Counted from the stretch's first letter, positions 5,150 to 12,980 are shown. The stretch: 13,622 bases of DNA from Sulfuricella sp. (GCA_030696235.1 JAUYSN010000103.1:1-13622), one strand, 5' to 3'. The notes: generated by a model from the sequence alone, not told the origin. A program made the numbers and translations.

Positions 5150-7135
5150 ATGCTTTCCCATCTCAATGCCCCGCAGCGCGAAGCGGTGAAATACCTCGAC
5201 GGCCCCCTGCTGGTACTGGCCGGCGCAGGCAGCGGCAAGACCCGCGTGATCACCCACAAGATCGCCTACCTGATCGAGGAATGCGGCTATTCGCCCGCTC
5301 ACATCGCGGCGATCACCTTCACCAACAAGGCGGCGCGCGAGATGTCCGAGCGCGCGGCCAAGCTGTTGCAGGGCAAGCCCAGCCGGGGTCTGACGGTCAC
5401 CACCTTCCATTCGCTGGGGATGCAGATATTGCGCAAGGATGCAGTGCACCTCGGCTACAAGCCGCGGTTCTCGATATTCGATGCCACCGATGCCGCCCAG
5501 ATACTGAGCGACATCATCAAGACCACCGACAAGGGCGAGATCCGGGGAGTGCAGCAGCGCATCTCGCTATGGAAAAACTCGCTGGTTTCACCCGACTTGG
5601 CGCTGAATCAGTCCGAGAATGACCTCGAACACTATGCCGCAAAGACTTATCTGGCCTATCAGGACACCTTGCGTGCCTATCAGGCGGTGGATTTCGACGA
5701 CCTCATCCGCCTGCCGGTAGAGCTGTTCAGCACGGTTCCGGAAACCCTGGAAAAATGGCGCAGCAAGCTGCGCTACCTGCTGATTGACGAATACCAGGAC
5801 ACCAACGGTTGCCAGTACCAGCTGCTGCGGCAACTGACCGGCAGCGGCGGTGCCTTCACCGCGGTGGGCGACGACGACCAGGCGATCTACGGCTGGCGCG
5901 GCGCGGACATCAAGAACCTGCACACCCTGCGCGAGGATTATGACCGCCTGCATGTGGTCAAGCTGGAGCAGAACTACCGTTCCACCATCCGCATCCTGCG
6001 CGTGGCCAACAGCCTGATCGCCAACAACACCAAGCTGTTCGAGAAAAAATTGTGGAGCGATCTCGGCCTGGGCGACCCGATCAATGTGATGGCCGCCAAA
6101 GACGAGGAGCACGAGGCGGAAAGCGTGGTGATGCGGCTGCTGGCACACAAGTTCGAGCATCGCACCCGTTTCGCTGATTACGCCATCCTCTATCGCGGCA
6201 ACCATCAGGCGCGGGTGTTCGAGCAGCAGTTGCGCAACGAGCGCATCCCTTACCAGCTGAGCGGCGGCAGCTCGTTTTTCGACAAGGCCGAGATCAAGGA
6301 TGTGACCGCCTACTTGCGCCTGCTGGCCAATAGCGACGACGACCCTGCCTTCATCCGCGCCGTCACCACGCCGAAAAAAGGCATCGGCACGCAAACCCTG
6401 GAAAAGCTCGGCAACTATTCCGCGCAGCGCCACCAGAGCCTGTTCGCCGCCGCCTTCGAGGCCGGGGCGGAAAACCAGCTCGGCACCAAGCAGTATCATT
6501 CCCTGATGGAGTTTTGCCAGTTCATCAACAACCTGCAATTCCGCGCCGAACGGGAATCGGCCGCGATGATCATCGAGGACCTGCTCAAGGCGATCGGCTA
6601 CGAGGCGCACCTGTTCGACAGCGAAGAGCCACGCGCGGCGGAAAGCAAATGGAACAACGTGCGGGAATTCGTCGCCTGGCTATCGAAGAAGGGCGAAGAG
6701 GATGGCAAGAATATCATCGAGCTGACCCAGACCATCGCCCTGATTAATATCCTGGAAAACCGCGACAGCCAGGAGCTCGATGCGGTGCGCCTGTCCACCC
6801 TGCATGCGGCGAAGGGACTGGAGTATCCCCACGTATTCCTGGTCGGGGTGGAGGACGGCATCCTGCCGCACCGCGAATGTATCGACAACGGGCTGGTGGA
6901 GGAAGAGCGCCGGCTGATGTATGTCGGCATCACCCGCGCCCAGCGGGGCCTGACGCTGAGCTACTGCTCGAAGCGCAAGCGCGGCCGCGAATGGCAGGCG
7001 TGCGAGCCGAGCCGCTTCATCGCCGAACTGGCGCAGGACGACCTGCGGGTGAGCGGACGGGAAAGCGCGCCGGAGGTGCAGAAATCGGAAGGCACGGCAC
7101 GGCTGGCGCAGTTGAAGGCAATGCTGAAAAAATAA
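5150..7135 (+). CDS. rep: ATP-dependent DNA helicase Rep (UvrD/Rep superfamily 1A)
   Basis: 661 residues, against 673 in E. coli Rep. A 3'-5' helicase that clears proteins from DNA ahead of replication forks. Motifs in order: LNAPQREAV Q-motif (5-13), Walker A AGAGSGKT (24-31), TFTNKAAREM (Ia), LLIDEYQDTN (D213-E214), GDDDQAIYGWRGAD (motif III), LEQNYRS (IV), LSTLHAAKGLEYPHVFLVGVED (V) and MYVGITRAQ with R596 (VI). The segment around RISLWKNSLVSP and YQAVDFDDLIRLP is Rep-like rather than UvrD-like. Start is set at ATG 5150 because MLSHLNAPQREAV matches the family N-terminus; the frame is open back to 5093 but that part is encoded by the repeat unit. The ribosome binding site is weak (AGGA 5131-5134, 15 nt away). 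Confidence 0.93.
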   Translation: MLSHLNAPQREAVKYLDGPLLVLAGAGSGKTRVITHKIAYLIEECGYSPAHIAAITFTNKAAREMSERAAKLLQGKPSRGLTVTTFHSLGMQILRKDAVHLGYKPRFSIFDATDAAQILSDIIKTTDKGEIRGVQQRISLWKNSLVSPDLALNQSENDLEHYAAKTYLAYQDTLRAYQAVDFDDLIRLPVELFSTVPETLEKWRSKLRYLLIDEYQDTNGCQYQLLRQLTGSGGAFTAVGDDDQAIYGWRGADIKNLHTLREDYDRLHVVKLEQNYRSTIRILRVANSLIANNTKLFEKKLWSDLGLGDPINVMAAKDEEHEAESVVMRLLAHKFEHRTRFADYAILYRGNHQARVFEQQLRNERIPYQLSGGSSFFDKAEIKDVTAYLRLLANSDDDPAFIRAVTTPKKGIGTQTLEKLGNYSAQRHQSLFAAAFEAGAENQLGTKQYHSLMEFCQFINNLQFRAERESAAMIIEDLLKAIGYEAHLFDSEEPRAAESKWNNVREFVAWLSKKGEEDGKNIIELTQTIALINILENRDSQELDAVRLSTLHAAKGLEYPHVFLVGVEDGILPHRECIDNGLVEEERRLMYVGITRAQRGLTLSYCSKRKRGREWQACEPSRFIAELAQDDLRVSGRESAPEVQKSEGTARLAQLKAMLKK

Positions 7136-7160
7136 GGGCGGCTGAAGCCGCCCTTATTTT
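7127..7160. terminator. Bidirectional intrinsic terminator between rep and cytochrome c5
   Basis: TAAGGGCGGCT (7133-7143) and AGCCGCCCTTA (7146-7156) are perfect 11-bp complements around a GA centre. Six A residues precede (7127-7132) and TTTT follows (7157-7160), so each strand yields a G+C stem with a U-rich tail. It begins at the rep stop codon and lies 20 bp from the cytochrome stop, thus ending both convergent genes. Confidence 0.9.
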
Positions 7161-7179
7161 CCATCGGAAATCTAGGTGG

Positions 7180-7665
7180 TTACTTCGACAGTCCGATCAG
7201 GTGTTCCACAGCCGCCTTCACTTCAGCGTCGGACAGGGCCGGGTTGCCGCCTTTGGCCGGCATAACGCCGGCCTTGCCGGTATAGCCGCCGATGGCATGC
7301 TTGAACAGAGTTTCCTTGCCTTGGCCAATGCGCGGGCCCCAGGCGCCCTTGTCGCCAGTCTTCGGTGCGCCCGCAGCGCCGGTAGCATGGCAAGCCTGGC
7401 AGAGGCCTTCGTAGACTTTCTTGCCATCCACCACGCCGCCAGCATCAGGCTTGGCTTCGCCGATGGCGACTTCGCCCACCGGTTTCAGGCGTTTGGCGAT
7501 TTCTTCCGCTGCTGCTTTGGCATCTTCACCGTCAACGTGGGTGGCCTGGATACCCATAACCAGTTTGAAAATCAGGAAAACAACGATCAGCACGGGGATC
7601 AACGCGCCTACCAGGGCGATCAGGAATTGCGAAACCGTGGTTTTTTCCATTTCGTGGCCACTCAT
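7180..7665 (-). CDS. Membrane-anchored cytochrome c5 family protein
   Basis: 161 residues. One N-terminal membrane helix (about 13-37, FLIALVGALIPVLIVVFLIFKLV) anchors it in the inner membrane, then an Ala/Lys-rich linker (42-80) leads to a single c-type haem domain: C89-Q-A-C92-H93 binds the haem covalently and M135 in GVMPAKGG is the likely sixth ligand. GPRIGQG, the IGGYTG turn and the closing LSDAEVKAAVEHLIGLSK helix are typical of class I cytochrome c5. It should carry electrons in the periplasm; partners are not shown here. Haem attachment would need the Ccm system encoded further along. Start at ATG 7665 is set by AAGGA (7673-7677), seven bases upstream; a longer frame to 7704 lacks support. 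The gene ends at the shared terminator with rep. Confidence 0.9.
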   Translation of the reverse strand: MSGHEMEKTTVSQFLIALVGALIPVLIVVFLIFKLVMGIQATHVDGEDAKAAAEEIAKRLKPVGEVAIGEAKPDAGGVVDGKKVYEGLCQACHATGAAGAPKTGDKGAWGPRIGQGKETLFKHAIGGYTGKAGVMPAKGGNPALSDAEVKAAVEHLIGLSK

Positions 7666-7703
7666 GGGGAAATCCTTGTCTTGTGTAATGTCGAAAACCC
7701 GCA

Positions 7704-7732
7704 ATTATAACGGTAATTCAGTCAACTGCAAA
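7704..7732 (-). promoter_or_regulatory. Promoter of the cytochrome c5 gene
   Basis: On the minus strand, a perfect TATAAT (7704-7709) is preceded 17 bp upstream by TTTGCA (7727-7732, 4/6 to TTGACA). The start point would be near 7697, giving a leader of about 32 nt to the ATG at 7665. It is divergent from the tRNA promoter. Confidence 0.55.
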
Positions 7733-7741
7733 AGCCCGGCA

Positions 7742-7770
7742 TGGACGTTGCCGGAAAAAACCGCTATGAT
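7742..7770 (+). promoter_or_regulatory. Promoter of tRNA-Arg
   Basis: TGGACG (7742-7747, 4/6) and TATGAT (7765-7770, 5/6) are 17 bp apart. TTGCGCC directly after the -10 is a G+C-rich discriminator, common at stable RNA promoters. The start would be about 14 nt before the mature tRNA 5' end. Confidence 0.5.
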
Positions 7771-7790
7771 TTGCGCCTGATTTTCTCAAT

Positions 7791-7867
7791 GCGCCCGTAG
7801 CTCAGTTGGATAGAGTATTGGTTTCCGAAGCCAAGGGTCACAGGTTCGAATCCTGTCGGGCGCGCCA
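7791..7867 (+). tRNA. tRNA-Arg (anticodon CCG), CCA encoded
   Basis: 77-nt cloverleaf. Acceptor stem GCGCCCG (7791-7797) pairs with CGGGCGC (7857-7863), followed by discriminator G and an encoded CCA (7865-7867). The D arm GCTC/GAGT closes with one G-U pair. The anticodon stem TTGGT/GCCAA holds the seven-base loop TTCCGAA, so the anticodon is CCG, reading CGG (Arg). The T arm ACAGG-TTCGAAT-CCTGT is standard. The acceptor and T arm are the same as in other proteobacterial Arg-CCG tRNAs. It stands as a single gene with its own promoter and terminator. Confidence 0.97.
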
Positions 7868-7872
7868 GATTC

Positions 7873-7919
7873 AGAGTAAGGGGCTGATTTCAACAGGAAT
7901 CAGCCCCTTACTCTTTCTT
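7873..7919 (+). terminator. Long-stem intrinsic terminator after tRNA-Arg
   Basis: A perfect 17-bp stem (7873-7889 pairing with 7898-7914) around an eight-base loop (7890-7897), followed by TTTCTT. The stem begins six bases after the tRNA CCA end. Stem length is well above the usual 6-10 bp. From 7920 to 8014 nothing else is recognisable. Confidence 0.85.
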
Positions 7920-8014
7920 ACAGAGCCGTTTTTGCTTTGGCGGCCTAGATTTTTGGGGGGTGCGCGATACTGAGTCACCCGTCAGAGGGTGAGGAGGAGC
8001 GAGGGGGGCTGTCC

Positions 8015-10405
8015 CTACCGGCGCAGTACTGGTTGTTTCAGGTCGCCAGACAGGGTCAGGCGTGCGTGAACCGTGGACGATTTCAATTTCATTTCTACGC
8101 TGGTTTTTCCTGACAGTTGCTTGTTCGGCATGATGTCTGCCTCGCCGCTGGCGTTGAGCAGGCCTGCTGCGAGCTTCATCTGCCTGTATTGATAGCGCTT
8201 GCCATCCAGCGTCATGCTTCCCGAGAGGCTCACGAACAGGGTTTTTCCGCCGGTGGTTTCTGTGGCCCGCGGCTGGATCGCGCGCGCCAGATCGATGTTG
8301 CCGATGGAGCCATCGCGGACGTTAAAGCTGGCCTTGATTCTGGGATTGTCGAAGAGGGTGCCCAGATCTCTGGCTTGCATGGAATAAACGGTTTTTGCAT
8401 CAAGCTTGCCGGTCAACTCCATGTCTTTCGTCAGTGCCGGCATCGCTCCGGCCAGCAATTCGTTTTCAATGTCGAGATCCCCTTCCGCGCTCCACAAATC
8501 GCCCCATTTTATGGTTGCGCTGCCTTTCGCCTTGCCGCTGTAGAGCCTGCCCTCGATCTCGCTGATCCGCATGCCCCCCGAGGTCGCCATGGTCTTGGCG
8601 TGCAGTTCGGTGAAGGTCAGGTTCGGCCAGAGTGGGGGCTGCCAGTCATAGGCGGCAATATTGACTTCGAACCCCTCGTTTTTCGGGGTGATAGCCACTT
8701 CGATTTTCTTGTCCGAGCTTCTGATGTCTGCCCGTTCTAATTTGCCCGACGCCGCCAGTGCGACATCTGCCTCCAATGGGGGTAACGGCATGCCTTTCAC
8801 CTCGATGGTTGCGGTTTTGATAACGATCCGGCTGACCTGGATTTTTTCGGCGCCACTGCCCGGCCCAACCCAGGCTATCATCCTGGTGACGGCGTCCTGA
8901 TCAATCGTGACTGACTCCACCTCTATGGCTTTGATGGTTTTTGTTTCGCCTAAAAAAGCAGCCAGTTCGGGCATGACACGGACCGTGGGGATTTTGATGT
9001 CACGCAATTTGCCGATGGTGACGCCCTCAAGTCGCAGATGGGGCGCAGGCCACAAGGAGGCGCGCATGGAATGGATGGAAACGGGCTCGCCCATCCTGTC
9101 CGAGGCCAGTTTTTCGATGGGGGGGATGAAGATATTCAGGCTCATTACCTGCAGCAAAACGATTGGCAATAAAACCAGCGCTGCCAGCGAAATCAGTGCG
9201 GCCTTGCCCAATTTGACGGGGCGCTTGAACTTTTTGGGTTTTGCCAGCGCCTTTTGTCGGATTTTTTCAGCCTCCTCGGCGCGTGCATCTGCCAGCGCTC
9301 TGGCTCTGGCTCCGATTTCTGCCCGTTCCCGCTCTTCCTGCTCCGCCTCTTCTCGCGCCTTCCGCTCTGCCTCTGCATGGGCTTTTGCCAGCGCCTCTTT
9401 CTGTGCGCGAATTTTCTCCTCGGCTTCCCGGCGTGCCCGTTCTTCTGCTTCGGCTATTGCCCTGGCTTCCGCTTCCTCCCGCGCGCTGGCCTCGGCCTCG
9501 GTTTTTATCCGAGCCCCCTCTTCGGCCCGTGCTTTTTCCTCCGCTTCCAGACGTGCCCGGCTTTCCGCCTCTGCTTCGAGGCACTTCCGTTCTTCCGCTT
9601 CCGCCTTTGCCTTGGCCTCGACTTTTTCCCGTTGCCACACTTTGTTGCGCTCGGCCTCTTCTCTCGCCTGGGCTTCCATCCTGAGCTGTTTACTCACCTC
9701 GGCCCGCGCTTTCGCTGCAGCTTCTTCCCGCGCCTTGCGCTCTGCAGCCGCCCTGATGTCCGCTTCTCTAGCCGCCTTCTCCTGGGCCTCTTTGCGTAAT
9801 CGTTCCTCGACTTCGGCCTTTTCTTTTTCCGCTCTTTCCCGGAGTGACTGGTTCTCGGCTTCCCTGCGAGCTTTAATCGCAGCTTCTTCCAGTGCCATGG
9901 TTTCGACTATTTTTCGTCGCACTGCTTCCTGGCGTGAGCGCTCTTCAGCTTCGGCGGCTTCACGCGCCTCGATTTTCCGGCGCATCATCTCTTCTTCTGC
10001 CATTGCCGCCGCTTTTTCTTGGGCTTTTTGCCTCGCTTCTTGCGGGTTTTCCACGGCTTCTTTTATGAGTTTCTTGCGGGCTTCAGTTTCGGCCAGTACC
10101 TTGAAAAAGGTTTCGTCGATGGTTTCTGAAACAACCATGGAGGCAGAGGTGTCGGAGGTGATCGAAAATTCGGTAAGAGGTTCTCTTGCAACCGCCTTGA
10201 GGTAGCCGTCTTTAGCCAGATCGGCCAGGGTCTGGGGTAGCGTGGAGGAGGGCAGCTCCTCGGCTTTTTTCAGAATTTCTTCGACCGTTGCCCTGCCATC
10301 CACCAGGCTGAGTGCTCGCGCAAGGTCGGCGGGCAAGCGTTTGCCTTTCTGGGTGATGGCCTGCACACCCTTGGCTGTTTTGCTGTATACCGTGCTCAAG
10401 TCCAT
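8015..10405 (-). CDS. Mosaic protein: N-terminal small domain, long charged coiled coil, membrane helix, AsmA-like C-terminus
   Basis: 796 residues in four parts. Residues 1-75 form a small mixed helical domain (MDLSTVYSKTAKGVQAI..., LPADLARALSLVDGRAT, DLAKDGYLK) that looks winged-helix-like; I do not have a family name. About 105-395 is an almost unbroken Glu/Ala/Arg/Lys coiled coil (repeats such as AREEAEARAIAEAEERARRE), TolA-like in composition. A basic patch KPKKFKRPVK precedes one membrane helix (about 402-424). The rest, from IPPIEKLASDRMGEPVSI through SLWPAPHLRLEGVTIG to LSGDLKQP, has the repeating beta-strand pattern of AsmA-like proteins. Basic residues before the helix predict a cytoplasmic coiled coil and periplasmic AsmA domain. 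AsmA relatives are implicated in lipid traffic to the outer membrane. Start 10405 (ATG) was preferred because the family-like segment begins there; a TTG at 10477 would add 24 residues. Neither has a clear ribosome binding site. It is monocistronic and divergent from ccmA. Confidence 0.78.
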   Translation of the reverse strand: MDLSTVYSKTAKGVQAITQKGKRLPADLARALSLVDGRATVEEILKKAEELPSSTLPQTLADLAKDGYLKAVAREPLTEFSITSDTSASMVVSETIDETFFKVLAETEARKKLIKEAVENPQEARQKAQEKAAAMAEEEMMRRKIEAREAAEAEERSRQEAVRRKIVETMALEEAAIKARREAENQSLRERAEKEKAEVEERLRKEAQEKAAREADIRAAAERKAREEAAAKARAEVSKQLRMEAQAREEAERNKVWQREKVEAKAKAEAEERKCLEAEAESRARLEAEEKARAEEGARIKTEAEASAREEAEARAIAEAEERARREAEEKIRAQKEALAKAHAEAERKAREEAEQEERERAEIGARARALADARAEEAEKIRQKALAKPKKFKRPVKLGKAALISLAALVLLPIVLLQVMSLNIFIPPIEKLASDRMGEPVSIHSMRASLWPAPHLRLEGVTIGKLRDIKIPTVRVMPELAAFLGETKTIKAIEVESVTIDQDAVTRMIAWVGPGSGAEKIQVSRIVIKTATIEVKGMPLPPLEADVALAASGKLERADIRSSDKKIEVAITPKNEGFEVNIAAYDWQPPLWPNLTFTELHAKTMATSGGMRISEIEGRLYSGKAKGSATIKWGDLWSAEGDLDIENELLAGAMPALTKDMELTGKLDAKTVYSMQARDLGTLFDNPRIKASFNVRDGSIGNIDLARAIQPRATETTGGKTLFVSLSGSMTLDGKRYQYRQMKLAAGLLNASGEADIMPNKQLSGKTSVEMKLKSSTVHARLTLSGDLKQPVLRR

Positions 10406-10477
10406 ATTCAGTTCGTCAATCGGCAAGCTTGCATCGAACAGTGCCCAACTACGCGCCCCGGCATTTCGGTAGGGCAA

Positions 10478-10732
10478 ATCTTAAGTCTAGTTTGGTTTGT
10501 GGCGGGATAACAATTCTAATTGATTTATTATGCCACTGAATTAACAAAACTTAATCTTATCCTGGATGTCCATTGGCCGGGCTCTCATTCGGAAACCCGG
10601 AGTTTGTGGATCTGCCAGCGGTGAATTTTGGGTGGGAAGGACGGCAATTTCGAGTGGAAATATCCAGGCCGTGGGATTAGCCTGGGGGATTTTTCCAGTA
10701 CAATGCTTTTTTCAAGATTTGGGCCATGATTC
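10478..10732. other. Divergent intergenic region before the AsmA-like gene and ccmA
   Basis: 255 bp without a supported gene. The left third (10478-10565) is AT-rich, unlike the surroundings, and probably holds the minus-strand promoter, though no well-spaced -35/-10 pair is visible (TAGAAT at 10513-10518 on the minus strand is the best hexamer). On the plus strand TACAAT (10699-10704) is a fair -10 for the ccm operon, with only a poor -35 (TTAGCC, 10677-10682). Short frames here show no coding character. Confidence 0.5.
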
Positions 10733-11350
10733 ATGCTGGAAGGGAAAGACCTCGCCTGTGTCCGTGGCGAGCGCACGCTGTTCAGCCACCTCGACTTCAC
10801 GCTCAACGAGGGTGAGCTGCTGCTGGTGCAAGGCGCCAACGGCAGCGGCAAAACCAGTCTGCTGCGCATGGTGTGCGGCCTGCTGACGCCGGAGTTCGGT
10901 GAAATTCTGTGGCGTGGCGAAGAGATCGGCGCGGCGCGCGCGACCTACCATGCCGAGATGGCCTATTTCGGGCATGCGCCTGCGGTCAAGGAGGATCTGA
11001 GCGCCGCCGAGAATCTCGATTTTTCCTGTCGCCTGGCGGGAATTCCGGTGGATAGTGATGAGGTGAAGGGTGCGCTGGGGCACCTCGGTTTGGGCCATTG
11101 TTTGAACCTGCCGACGAAATCGCTGTCCCAAGGGCAGCGTCGGCGCGTTGCGCTGGCCCGCCTGATGCTGGTCAAGGCCAGGTTGTGGATACTTGATGAG
11201 CCGTTGACGGCGCTCGATCAGGCCGCCCTGCAACTGGTGCAGACCTTGATCGGCGAGCATTTGCGCCAGGGCGGTATGGCTTTGATGACCACGCATCAGC
11301 CGGTCACGATCACGGGCATCGTGCCCAAAACCTTGCCATTGACGCCATGA
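10733..11350 (+). CDS. ccmA: Cytochrome c biogenesis ATP-binding protein CcmA
   Basis: 205 residues (E. coli CcmA 207). ATPase of the CcmABCD complex, which uses ATP hydrolysis to release holo-CcmE after CcmC has loaded haem on it. Walker A GANGSGKT (34-41), ABC signature LSQGQRRRVALARL (131-144), Walker B LWILDEP (151-157) and switch histidine H188 (TTHQP). The HAPAVKEDLSAAENLDF segment is typical of CcmA rather than other small ABC ATPases. It acts at the cytoplasmic face with CcmB. The ATG at 10733 has no strong ribosome binding site; another ATG at 10726 is out of frame. The stop overlaps the ccmB start by four bases (ATGA, 11347-11350), implying coupled translation. Confidence 0.95.
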   Translation: MLEGKDLACVRGERTLFSHLDFTLNEGELLLVQGANGSGKTSLLRMVCGLLTPEFGEILWRGEEIGAARATYHAEMAYFGHAPAVKEDLSAAENLDFSCRLAGIPVDSDEVKGALGHLGLGHCLNLPTKSLSQGQRRRVALARLMLVKARLWILDEPLTALDQAALQLVQTLIGEHLRQGGMALMTTHQPVTITGIVPKTLPLTP

Positions 11351-12021
11351 ACACGCTGCAAATTGTTTTCGTACTGCTGCGGCGCGAGTTGATGCTGGCC
11401 ATGAGGCGGCGCGGGGATGTGCTTACCGTGCTGTTTTTTTTCGTCATCGTCGCCAGCCTGTTCCCGCTTGGCGTGGGACCCGATCCCAAGCTGCTGCGCT
11501 TGATGGGTGGCGGCGTGGTGTGGGTGTCCGCCCTGCTGGCGGCGATGCTTTCTCTCGGCCGGATGTTCGCGAGCGATTACGCCGATGGCACGCTGGAACA
11601 GCTTGTTTTGACGCCGACCCCCCCGGTGGTCTGGATAACCGGTAAGATACTGGCCCACTGGCTGGTGAGCGGGGTGCCGCTGATCCTAGTGGCGCCGGTG
11701 CTGGGCGTCCAGTTCGGCCTGTCGAACGAGGCGCTGGGCGTACTGGTGATTTCGCTGCTGCTCGGTACGCCGGTGCTGTCACTGATCGGTGCCATCGGCG
11801 CCGCCCTGACCCTGGGGTTGCGCGGCGGGGGTGTGCTGGTGTCGCTGCTGGTGTTGCCGCTCTACATCCCGGTGCTGATTTTCGGTGCCGGCGCGGTGGA
11901 TGGTGCGATGTCGGGCCTGGGCTCGGAAGCCCACCTGTCGTTGCTGGGCAGTATTCTGATTTTGTCTTTCATGCTGACGCCGTGGGCGGTTTCGGCGGCG
12001 TTGCGGATTTCGATTGAATGA
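11347..12021 (+). CDS. ccmB: Haem exporter subunit CcmB
   Basis: 224 residues, about six hydrophobic segments, typical CcmB length (E. coli 220). The N-terminus with VFVLLRRELMLAMRRRGDVLTVLFFFVIVASLFPLGVGP and the following WVSALLAAMLSLGRMFASDYADGTLEQL are the most conserved stretches of the family. It is the membrane partner of CcmA in the complex that recycles CcmE after haem loading. It overlaps ccmA by ATGA. Unlike compact ccm operons elsewhere, it is followed by a 215-bp gap that contains an inverted-repeat element before ccmC. Confidence 0.95.
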   Translation: MNTLQIVFVLLRRELMLAMRRRGDVLTVLFFFVIVASLFPLGVGPDPKLLRLMGGGVVWVSALLAAMLSLGRMFASDYADGTLEQLVLTPTPPVVWITGKILAHWLVSGVPLILVAPVLGVQFGLSNEALGVLVISLLLGTPVLSLIGAIGAALTLGLRGGGVLVSLLVLPLYIPVLIFGAGAVDGAMSGLGSEAHLSLLGSILILSFMLTPWAVSAALRISIE

Positions 12022-12052
12022 TGATTCCATTTCGCTTTCGAAAAGAGCTCTA

Positions 12053-12191
12053 ACCGCAAGGGACGCAAAGGTTCGCAAAGGAAACGGGGTAGGCAGGGAT
12101 GGGCGGTTTTGTCGCCCAACTCGAAAAATAATTAGGCTGCATGTCTTAAGGGTTTGGTTCTTCCTTAGCGAACCTTTGCGTCCTTTGCGGT
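12053..12191. mobile_element. MITE-like element with 31-bp inverted ends inside the ccm operon
   Basis: The left end (12053-12083, beginning ACCGCAAGGGACGC) and the right end (12161-12191, ending GTCCTTTGCGGT) are inverted copies agreeing at 29 of 31 positions. Each arm contains repeated CGCAAAGG-type steps, the sort of sequence found dispersed between genes in many beta- and gammaproteobacteria. The 77-bp centre has no coding frame but holds a small hairpin TGGGCG/CGCCCA (12100-12105 and 12113-12118). Total length is 139 bp. No obvious target-site duplication flanks it. It accounts for most of the 12022-12236 gap; the remaining 45 bp before ccmC are AT-rich. Confidence 0.72.
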
Positions 12192-12236
12192 GAAAGTTTG
12201 TTGCAGTTTATTATTTAGATGAAATGAAAATTTGGA

Positions 12237-12980
12237 ATGAGTAGTTTGAACTGGTATAAATATTCCTCTCCGGCGACTTTCTACGGCCTTGCCGGGAAGT
12301 TGATCCCATGGTTTTACGGCGCGGCAGCCTTGTTTTGCGTGGCCGGCCTGTATATCGGGCTGTTCCTCGCGCCCACCGATTTCCAGCAGAGCGAAGCCTA
12401 CCGCATCATCTTCATCCACGTGCCGGCTTCCTGGATGTCCATGTTCATCTACGTGGTGATGGCCTTCTGGGCGGCGCTCGGACTGGCTTTCAACACGCGC
12501 CTGTCGTTCATGATGGCGAGCGCCCTCGCGCCCACCGGGGCCATGCTGACTTTCGTGTCGCTGTGGACAGGTGCGCTGTGGGGCAAGCCGACCTGGGGTG
12601 CATGGTGGGTGTGGGATGCGCGCCTGACTTCCGAGCTGATCCTGTTTTTCCTGTACCTCGGCTTCATGGCGCTGCAGGCGGCAATCGACGATCCCCGCCG
12701 CGCCGACCGTGCCGGCGCGCTGATCGCGCTGGTGGGCGTGGTCAACGTGCCGATCATCTATTTTTCCGTCAGATGGTGGAATACCCTGCATCAGGGTGCC
12801 TCGGTGAGCATGACCAAAGCACCGAGCATGGCCACCATCATGCTCGTGGGCATGCTGGTGATGGCGCTGGCCGCGTGGATGTACGCCATCGCAGCGGCTC
12901 TGTCCCGGGCGCGCAGCATCATCCTGGAGCGCGAGCGGAATAGCCAGTGGGTGGCGCAAATGGTGGAGGCCGAAGCGTGA
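12237..12980 (+). CDS. ccmC: Haem-handling membrane protein CcmC
   Basis: 247 residues (E. coli 245), six predicted membrane helices. The periplasmic tryptophan-rich WWD domain is intact (WGKPTWGAWWVWDARLT, 115-131), as are the two flanking histidines that ligate haem: H61 in IFIHVPASW and H185 in WWNTLHQG. CcmC attaches haem to CcmE. The assigned ATG has only GGA directly before it and an AT-rich leader, so translation initiation may be weak or dependent on upstream structure; the N-terminus MSSLNWYKYSSPATFYGLAGK aligns well with the family. The inverted-repeat element ends 45 bp upstream. The stop overlaps the ccmD start codon (GTGA). Confidence 0.95.
   Translation: MSSLNWYKYSSPATFYGLAGKLIPWFYGAAALFCVAGLYIGLFLAPTDFQQSEAYRIIFIHVPASWMSMFIYVVMAFWAALGLAFNTRLSFMMASALAPTGAMLTFVSLWTGALWGKPTWGAWWVWDARLTSELILFFLYLGFMALQAAIDDPRRADRAGALIALVGVVNVPIIYFSVRWWNTLHQGASVSMTKAPSMATIMLVGMLVMALAAWMYAIAAALSRARSIILERERNSQWVAQMVEAEA

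Noticed and set aside
5588..6610. A 340-codon minus-strand frame
   Set aside because: It is antisense to the rep helicase core, whose motifs are complete; the opposite frame has no recognisable domain.
8907..10205. A 432-codon open frame on the plus strand
   Set aside because: It lies opposite the coiled-coil part of the AsmA-like gene. Its Ser/Ala-rich protein is what the complement of Glu/Ala/Arg codons gives; it has no domain or ribosome binding site.
10505..10515. GGATAACAATT, resembling part of the lac operator
   Set aside because: No symmetrical partner and no lac-type gene nearby; chance in an AT-rich gap.
10566..10886. A 106-codon plus-strand frame before and into ccmA
   Set aside because: It overlaps ccmA in another frame, shows no domain and no ribosome binding site.
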